The position numbers were made by a program, and so were the translations under genes. The notes beneath the pieces were generated by a model, which did no database searches, had not been told where the DNA came from, and saw nothing but the letters and a program-made list of their open reading frames with translations. DNA of 10,404 nucleotides from Pyrodictiaceae archaeon (lineage in GTDB: Archaea > Thermoproteota > Thermoprotei_A > Sulfolobales > Pyrodictiaceae). Numbering within the stretch: the first letter of the stretch is position 1; each line of letters begins with the position of its first letter. Positions 7,083-10,404 of this stretch are shown here, in pieces. Location: contig JALTZQ010000194.1 of the NCBI GenBank assembly GCA_027046105.1, positions 1 to 10,404 of the forward strand, given 5' to 3'.

Positions 7083-7110
7083 ATGGCCCTCTTTTTGGCT
7101 CTAGGGCCGT
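7083..7110. other. Hairpin with GGCCCT/AGGGCC stem
   Basis: GGCCCT (7085-7090) pairs with AGGGCC (7103-7108) around a 12-base loop. As plus-strand RNA the stem extends by a T-G and an A-T pair to 8 bp. It lies 30-57 bases before the 187-residue gene, so on the minus strand it would sit in that gene's leader if transcription starts further upstream. Confidence 0.45.
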
Positions 7111-7129
7111 CTTGGAGTCTAGCGGTTAA

Positions 7130-7157
7130 GGAGGGGATACTAAATGCTATGCCCTCC
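7130..7157. other. Hairpin with GGAGGG/CCCTCC stem
   Basis: GGAGGG (7130-7135) pairs with CCCTCC (7152-7157). Inside, after one mismatch, ATA pairs with TAT around an 8-base loop. On the plus strand, longer-range pairs GCCG/CGGC (7106-7109 with 7186-7189) and TAGCG/CGCTA (7120-7124 with 7181-7185) can enclose this hairpin. Together they give a compact fold of about 84 bases. Candidate structured RNA or leader element; no known RNA family recognised. Confidence 0.4.
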
Positions 7158-7165
7158 GCCCACTG

Positions 7166-7180
7166 CATAAATAAATAAAG
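7166..7180 (-). promoter_or_regulatory. AT-rich promoter candidate for the 187-residue gene
   Basis: On the minus strand CTTTATTTATTTATG is the most TATA-like stretch of this spacer. Transcription would begin near 7146 and leave a leader of roughly 90 bases that carries the GGCCCT/AGGGCC hairpin and the GGTGAT ribosome-binding site. A weaker box, CCATAAACC (7078-7086), lies about 28 bases before the TTG and would give a leaderless message instead. Confidence 0.35.
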
Positions 7181-7237
7181 CGCTACGGCAAGAAACATGA
7201 ACCGTGAGACGTCCTTTCATTAGCCAGTATTTGGAAG

Positions 7238-7250
7238 GGTCAAAAAGACC
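7238..7250 (-). terminator. Possible terminator of the isocitrate dehydrogenase gene
   Basis: Read on the minus strand, GGTC-TTTTT-GACC lies 31-43 bases past the stop codon. A second T-rich tract (CCTTTTATAC) comes just before it, about 10 bases after the stop. Archaeal termination mainly needs a U tract; the tracts here are short, so this is tentative. Confidence 0.3.
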
Positions 7251-7280
7251 GCTGTGTGGAAACTGTATAAAAGGCTGAGT

Positions 7281-8612
7281 TTAGGCTTCTTGGATGTACT
7301 CGATTAGTACTTGAGTATATTCGCTAGTCTTCAATGGTTTCACTCCGGGCATGTGGCGTGCTAGATCTTGTGTTACCTTTTTCTCCTGGATGGCTTTCTT
7401 TATGGCATCCTTGATTAGTTTGGCTGCCTCCTTCCAGCCAAGGATGTACTCTAGTATCATTGTGCCACTTAGTATCTCCGCTGTTGGGTTTGCAACGTCT
7501 TTACCTGCATACTTAGGTGCTGTTCCGTGGACGGGTTCAGCTACTGCCATGAAGTCACCTGCATTCATGCCTGCGGCCATGCCTATGCCTCCTACTAGTG
7601 CGTTAGCTTCATCACTTATGTAGTCGCCGTTAACGTTTGGTGCAACGATTATCTCATAGTCCCAGGGCCTTGTTATTATCTGTTGTAGCATGTTATCAGC
7701 TATACGGTCATTAACAAGAATCTTACCCTCTGGCAGCTTACCATCATATTTTTGGTATAGTTCGTCCTCCGTTACCACGTAGTCACGGAATTCTCTCAAT
7801 GCAACCTCGTAGGCCCATTCACGGAAGGCTCCTTCAGTATACTTCATTATATTACCCTTATGCATTATCGTCACTATTCTGTTCTTGTTATCTATAGCCC
7901 AGCGAAGAGCCTTTCTCATGAGACGCTGCGTGGCAAATCTCGATATCGGCTTTATACCTATGCCAGCATCTTCACGGATTACTATACCGAACTCCTTCTT
8001 GAGGAACTCCTTCAGCTTCTTTGCCTCGGGGCTATCAGCTGGCCACTCTATACCAGCATAGAGGTCTTCTGTGTTTTCACGGAAGATTATGAAGTTATCG
8101 TGCTCAGCATAGCAGTGTGGAGCTGGCTGGCCAAAATAGTATACTGGCCTTATATTGGCGTAAAGGTCTAGAGCTTGTCTTATAGCAACATTAAGGCTGC
8201 GATAGCCTCCCCCCACGGGAGTTTCTAGGGGGCCCTTCATGGCGACGAGGGTGTATCTTATTCCATCAAGTGTCTCCTTTGGCAGTAACTCACCATAGAT
8301 CTTCATAGCCTTATGTCCAGCGTAAAGCTCCCACCAGATAATTTTTCTTTTACCGCCGTATGCTTTTTCAACTGCTGCATCTATTACCTTCCTAGCCGCT
8401 GTGACTATCTCCGGGCCTATCCCATCACCCTCGATATAGGCTATTATTGGTTTGTCGGGTACCACAAGCCTACCATTGACTACCTTTATTCTTTCACCCT
8501 CTTCTGGTGGCTTTACCTTTTCAAACCGAGGCTCAAACTGCTCTACAGAGTCGAACCCTGCCAAACCCTCCTTCACCTCAGAGCCTCCAGGAAAGGGGCT
8601 AATAGATCCCAA
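7281..8612 (-). CDS. icd: Isocitrate dehydrogenase, NADP type
   Basis: Oxidative decarboxylation of isocitrate to 2-oxoglutarate in the cytosol. All substrate and metal residues are visible by alignment with the E. coli enzyme: S139 and N141 in RSLNVAIRQ, R145, R155, R178 and Y185 in FRENTEDLYAG, K252 in HKGNIMKYTEG, D306 in NDRIADNMLQQII, and D330 and D334 in NGDYISDEA. NADP preference is indicated by HGTAPKYAGKD (362-372, K367/Y368 match E. coli K344/Y345) and R419, which matches R395. The Y391 equivalent is Q415, as I recall for the NADP-specific Aeropyrum enzyme. The only cysteine is C167. The start drawn is TTG at 8612. GTG at 8576 has a better ribosome-binding site (GGAGG, 7 bases) and gives an N-terminus nearer the family norm, so the protein may be 431 rather than 443 residues. 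It follows the chelatase gene by 35 bases. Confidence 0.96.
   Translation of the reverse strand: MGSISPFPGGSEVKEGLAGFDSVEQFEPRFEKVKPPEEGERIKVVNGRLVVPDKPIIAYIEGDGIGPEIVTAARKVIDAAVEKAYGGKRKIIWWELYAGHKAMKIYGELLPKETLDGIRYTLVAMKGPLETPVGGGYRSLNVAIRQALDLYANIRPVYYFGQPAPHCYAEHDNFIIFRENTEDLYAGIEWPADSPEAKKLKEFLKKEFGIVIREDAGIGIKPISRFATQRLMRKALRWAIDNKNRIVTIMHKGNIMKYTEGAFREWAYEVALREFRDYVVTEDELYQKYDGKLPEGKILVNDRIADNMLQQIITRPWDYEIIVAPNVNGDYISDEANALVGGIGMAAGMNAGDFMAVAEPVHGTAPKYAGKDVANPTAEILSGTMILEYILGWKEAAKLIKDAIKKAIQEKKVTQDLARHMPGVKPLKTSEYTQVLIEYIQEA
8574..8588 (-). promoter_or_regulatory. Ribosome-binding site and alternative GTG start of icd
   Basis: GGAGG (8584-8588, minus) lies 7 bases before an in-frame GTG (8574-8576) at codon 13 of the longest frame. 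TTAATACATT (8611-8620) could be a TATA box giving a start near 8590 and a short leader holding this site. The longer TTG start at 8612 has no matching ribosome-binding site. Confidence 0.4.
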
Positions 8613-8647
8613 TGTATTAAGTAGGGTTCGCTGGAGCCCCTATTGGT

Positions 8648-9274
8648 CTATGTGACAGTAGTCGAAGAGAAGAATGATACTAGCCATGTGTAGAGATCCC
8701 AGAAACCATATTCGATGAAGGAGCCTATGTTGATACAACCGGTTTCAAGGGCGAGATGGGAGGCTTTGCTAACCAGTTTTCCGCGTAATAGTGCCAGTGG
8801 GGCAACGATACAGGGTTTCTCTACAGAGATAGGATATTTAGCTTGGCTGGTTAGTGACTCCAGGAACACTAGCTGCGTTTTAAAACCGATTTTGTCTAGT
8901 AGGGATTCAATCTTCTTGGCATCACTGTATTGTTCTTCTACTAGTCTACGAGCACGATGAATAACAACTACTATTGTTGTTGCTCCTTTTCTCTGTGCTT
9001 CTCTCGCTATTGCAGCAGCAGTGACAGTTTGAGGTATTATCTCTGCTTTACAGGACCTTGTGACTACACTATGCCAATGCCCACCACGAGTGAATAAGAG
9101 TAGGGCGATCATCGCATCAGGCTTTTTTCCCACTTCTTCGAGCAAGAGGGTTTCAACACGTGTCTCTAAAGTTTCTGAGACCAATTGTGCTAGTTTCTCG
9201 ACACGTTTTCGCTCAGTGGGTACACTAGGTTTGTGATAAGCTATTGCTAGTGTTCTACAAATTCTCCCTACCAC
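8648..9274 (-). CDS. CbiX/SirB-like class II chelatase homologue, two degenerate domains
   Basis: Class II chelatases insert Co or Fe into sirohydrochlorin or related tetrapyrroles using two histidines. Domain 1 (about 5-75) has strand LAIAYH with H14 where the family has GHGS, helix VEKLAQLVSETL, strand VETLLLEE, and strand IALLLFTRGGHW with H66 where the family has P-L-F-x-x-G-x-H. Domain 2 (about 97-185) repeats the layout: IVVVIHRARR with H106, helix, TQLVFLES, and CIVAPLALLRGKL, where the second histidine is replaced by lysine. Active-site residues only in the N-terminal half is the pattern of two-domain SirB/CbiX enzymes. The GHGS loop itself is changed to YHKPS, so activity is not certain. 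The start is GTG at 9274 with GGAGGT 8 bases upstream. No membrane segment is seen. It is likely co-transcribed with icd. The fold match is my own pattern reading; a hypothetical protein is the fallback. Confidence 0.6.
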   Translation of the reverse strand: MVGRICRTLAIAYHKPSVPTERKRVEKLAQLVSETLETRVETLLLEEVGKKPDAMIALLLFTRGGHWHSVVTRSCKAEIIPQTVTAAAIAREAQRKGATTIVVVIHRARRLVEEQYSDAKKIESLLDKIGFKTQLVFLESLTSQAKYPISVEKPCIVAPLALLRGKLVSKASHLALETGCINIGSFIEYGFWDLYTWLVSFFSSTTVT

Positions 9275-9282
9275 AATTTTTT

Positions 9283-9288
9283 ACCTCC
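9283..9288 (-). promoter_or_regulatory. Strong ribosome-binding site of the chelatase-like gene
   Basis: GGAGGT is a perfect match to the anti-Shine-Dalgarno sequence and sits 8 bases before GTG at 9274. It decides this start and shows that the mRNA has a leader. Confidence 0.7.
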
Positions 9289-9318
9289 TCTTCCACCCCT
9301 CGTCTTCCCAGCAACAAT

Positions 9319-9327
9319 CTTTTTATC
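9319..9327. promoter_or_regulatory. Shared AT box between two divergent genes
   Basis: CTTTTTATC on the plus strand reads GATAAAAAG on the minus strand. It ends 44 bases from the GTG at 9274 and 42 bases from the TTG at 9370, so it is almost exactly central in the 95-base spacer. It could act as TATA element in either direction, with starts near 9296 (minus) and 9350 (plus) and leaders of about 20 bases each. Confidence 0.4.
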
Positions 9328-9369
9328 TAGAGAACACACCATCAAGTGCCTTCATAGGCGTAGTAGGCC

Positions 9370-10056
9370 TTGGAGCAATCACAACAAATAGGCTATAAAG
9401 CCCTCATCGTGAAAACACTAATCATAACACCCAGTGGCGCTCTAAGTCCTGGACCGCTTAGCCTAGCGACTATTGCTCTAGGCTCTACCATGGGCTGGAT
9501 AAGTGGCCTCCTCGTAGCTCTAGGCCACACTGTTTTCGAGCTACCCTTCGTAGCCCTGCTAGCTAGGAGCACATTATCACTTGAAAAACTATTAAGGAGT
9601 ATTGAAAAGCCCCTTGTCCTGGCAATAACGATCTTCATAGCATACTTTGCCTACCTCCTAGCCATGGACTCCTACAGACTGCTAATGGGTTTAGAGGGTG
9701 TAGACGAGGCTACGGGGCTAACGGGTTTTGGCGGAACACTTCTTGATGCATTCATTGTTGGCTTAGCCTTAACCGGGTTTAACCCGCATTTCCTCCTTTG
9801 GTGGGTAACCGTGGGGTTCCCCCTAGTACGCGACGCAGCAACTTATGGGAGGCGTGGCCTAGCCGTAATGTATGCTAGCCACGTCTGGATGGACTATGCC
9901 TGGCTTATACTATTAGCGGGTGGTGGGGGAGCTGCAACGTTAATGGGCAGAGTGGGGTATGGAATCTTTCTTGCCATACTCGCTGCCCTCCTACTACTAT
10001 TCGCCATAGACATATTGCTAAGAACATACACTGGCAGGAAACTGCTTCCATTCTAG
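9370..10056 (+). CDS. LysE-family (LysE/RhtB) membrane exporter
   Basis: Probable efflux carrier for an amino acid or related small metabolite in the cytoplasmic membrane. The 228-residue protein has about six hydrophobic segments: 12-34, 43-65, 81-99, 126-150, 163-185 and 197-217. The first carries the family mark ITPSGALSPGP (19-29), followed by GSTMGWISGLLVALGHTVFE (38-57), and the fourth has the conserved TGFNPHFLLWW (135-145), equivalent to the N-P-K motif of LysE/RhtB. The start is uncertain: TTG at 9370 has no clear ribosome-binding site, while GTG at 9409 would place the N-terminus right at the first membrane segment, as in most relatives. It is divergent from the chelatase gene, and neither neighbour suggests the substrate. 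Confidence 0.82.
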   Translation: MEQSQQIGYKALIVKTLIITPSGALSPGPLSLATIALGSTMGWISGLLVALGHTVFELPFVALLARSTLSLEKLLRSIEKPLVLAITIFIAYFAYLLAMDSYRLLMGLEGVDEATGLTGFGGTLLDAFIVGLALTGFNPHFLLWWVTVGFPLVRDAATYGRRGLAVMYASHVWMDYAWLILLAGGGGAATLMGRVGYGIFLAILAALLLLFAIDILLRTYTGRKLLPF

Positions 10057-10110
10057 GGCCTTAGTAGCTAGTATGACAAATAGCTACAAAGGGTATAGGT
10101 ATTATGGTGG

Positions 10111-10170
10111 TTGCAGGACCAGTGTTACATAAGAAGCCCCGGGTAACACATTCCCCCTCCGGGACTGCGA
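10111..10170 (+). promoter_or_regulatory. Candidate pseudoknot leader before the gene at 10181
   Basis: GTGTTAC (10122-10128) pairs perfectly with GTAACAC (10143-10149). The loop between them ends in CCCGG (10138-10142), which is complementary to CCGGG (10159-10163), giving a classical H-type pseudoknot with two 9-base loops and directly abutting stems. An outer stem TTGCAG/CTGCGA (10111-10116 with 10165-10170, one T-G pair) would enclose it and take up the first two bases of the Shine-Dalgarno sequence. TATA-like GGGTATAGG (10091-10099) could start transcription near 10122. It is not one of the riboswitch classes I know. Confidence 0.35.
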
Positions 10171-10175
10171 GGTGA
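10169..10175 (+). promoter_or_regulatory. Strong ribosome-binding site
   Basis: GAGGTGA lies 5 bases before ATG at 10181. It is a near-perfect anti-Shine-Dalgarno match and fixes the start of the last gene. Confidence 0.7.
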
Positions 10176-10180
10176 AGAAT

Positions 10181-10404
10181 ATGCAGCATGTAAATGTGAG
10201 GCTTGAAGGTGCAGAGGGTACACCCGAGACCGGGTTTCAAGCAAGCCTAGAGATACAATATGCTGATAGGGTATACCACGTGAGGCTTCAAAAGCTCGCA
10301 CGACGACCAGTAAAGACAAGGCACCGTATGGAAAAGGATCACTTGGTTATCGAGCTTCTAGATGACAAAGAAGCCATAATAGCTACGTGCTGTATCCACA
10401 AGGG
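10181..10404 (+). CDS. Unrecognised protein, N-terminal 74 residues (truncated by window edge)
   Basis: ATG at 10181 with an excellent ribosome-binding site opens a frame that stays open to the right edge (74 codons plus two bases). The visible part is soluble-looking and beta-rich: NVRLEG, ASLEIQYADRVYHVRLQKLA (21-40), a basic stretch RRPVKTRHR (41-49), then HLVIELLDDKEAIIATCCI (54-72) with a Cys-Cys pair at 70-71. There is no signal peptide. It follows the LysE-family gene by 124 bases and has its own leader. I do not recognise the family and give no function. Confidence 0.7.
   Translation, partial: MQHVNVRLEGAEGTPETGFQASLEIQYADRVYHVRLQKLARRPVKTRHRMEKDHLVIELLDDKEAIIATCCIHK

Noticed and set aside
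7083..7178. A 31-codon plus-strand ORF beginning MALFLALGPSW
   Set aside because: It has no ribosome-binding site and no TATA box at a fitting distance, and it covers the hairpins of the spacer. Length is within chance.
7104..7189. tRNA-like start (GGGCCGT, then GTCTAGCGGTTA as in a D-arm) in the spacer downstream of icd
   Set aside because: There is no T-arm (GGTTCGAATCC type), no 7-base acceptor pair and no anticodon stem with a 7-base loop. The D-arm also does not close. The resemblance is local only.
7860..8655. Plus-strand frames opposite icd
   Set aside because: They lie fully opposite conserved icd codons and encode aromatic-rich chance translations.
10073..10132. A 19-codon Tyr/Gly-rich ORF beginning MTNSYKGYRYY after the LysE-family gene
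   Set aside because: Too short, with no initiation signal; likely chance.
10104..10175. A 23-codon ORF beginning MVVAGPVLHKK whose stop lies in the Shine-Dalgarno sequence of the next gene
   Set aside because: No ribosome-binding site precedes it, and it competes with the pseudoknot reading. A leader peptide coupled to the gene at 10181 cannot be excluded, but nothing supports it beyond the stop position.
1..10404. Mobile elements, CRISPR arrays, toxin-antitoxin or defence modules
   Set aside because: I looked for transposase or integrase motifs, terminal repeats and regularly spaced repeats and saw none. The genes are typical core functions in compact order.

Overview
The window looks like chromosomal core sequence from a hyperthermophilic crenarchaeon. 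A Desulfurococcales or Pyrodictiaceae-type organism is my best guess, but the sequence alone does not fix the genus. The evidence is an archaeal/eukaryotic-type ribosomal protein S3Ae, a THUMP-SPOUT RNA methylase of a type I know from archaea, an isocitrate dehydrogenase that closely resembles the Aeropyrum enzyme as I remember it, AT-rich boxes about 25-30 bases before start codons, and heavy use of TTG starts. Genes are tightly packed. I see no insertion sequence, CRISPR array, tRNA, rRNA or prophage.

Layout: positions 1-1023 (minus) hold the N-terminal 341 residues of an unrecognised exported, methionine-rich protein that runs off the left edge. Positions 1092-4445 (minus) are a compact sufC-sufB-sufD operon for Fe-S cluster assembly, with gaps of 4 and 2 bases. 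A 262-base divergent spacer separates sufC from rps3ae (4708-5349, plus), which is followed by the THUMP-SPOUT methylase gene (5425-6516, plus). That gene overlaps tail-to-tail, by 27 bases, an unrecognised 187-residue gene on the minus strand (6490-7053). A 227-base spacer rich in hairpins follows, then NADP-type isocitrate dehydrogenase (7281-8612, minus). A two-domain CbiX/SirB-like chelatase homologue (8648-9274, minus) lies just upstream of it and is probably co-transcribed. Diverging from the chelatase gene is a LysE-family exporter (9370-10056, plus). Last is a gene truncated by the right edge (10181-10404, plus), preceded by a leader that can fold as an H-type pseudoknot ending at its Shine-Dalgarno sequence.

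Functional themes: SufBCD builds Fe-S clusters as a scaffold with its ATPase, but no cysteine desulfurase is present here. S3Ae and the SPOUT protein belong to translation and RNA modification. Isocitrate dehydrogenase supplies 2-oxoglutarate and NADPH. The chelatase homologue may insert metal into a tetrapyrrole. No single novel multi-gene system is evident. The points most worth a second look are the structured non-coding stretches (7054-7280 and 10111-10175), the degenerate tandem chelatase fold, the unusual SufD active-site region, and the start-codon pattern (seven of eleven genes appear to start with TTG).
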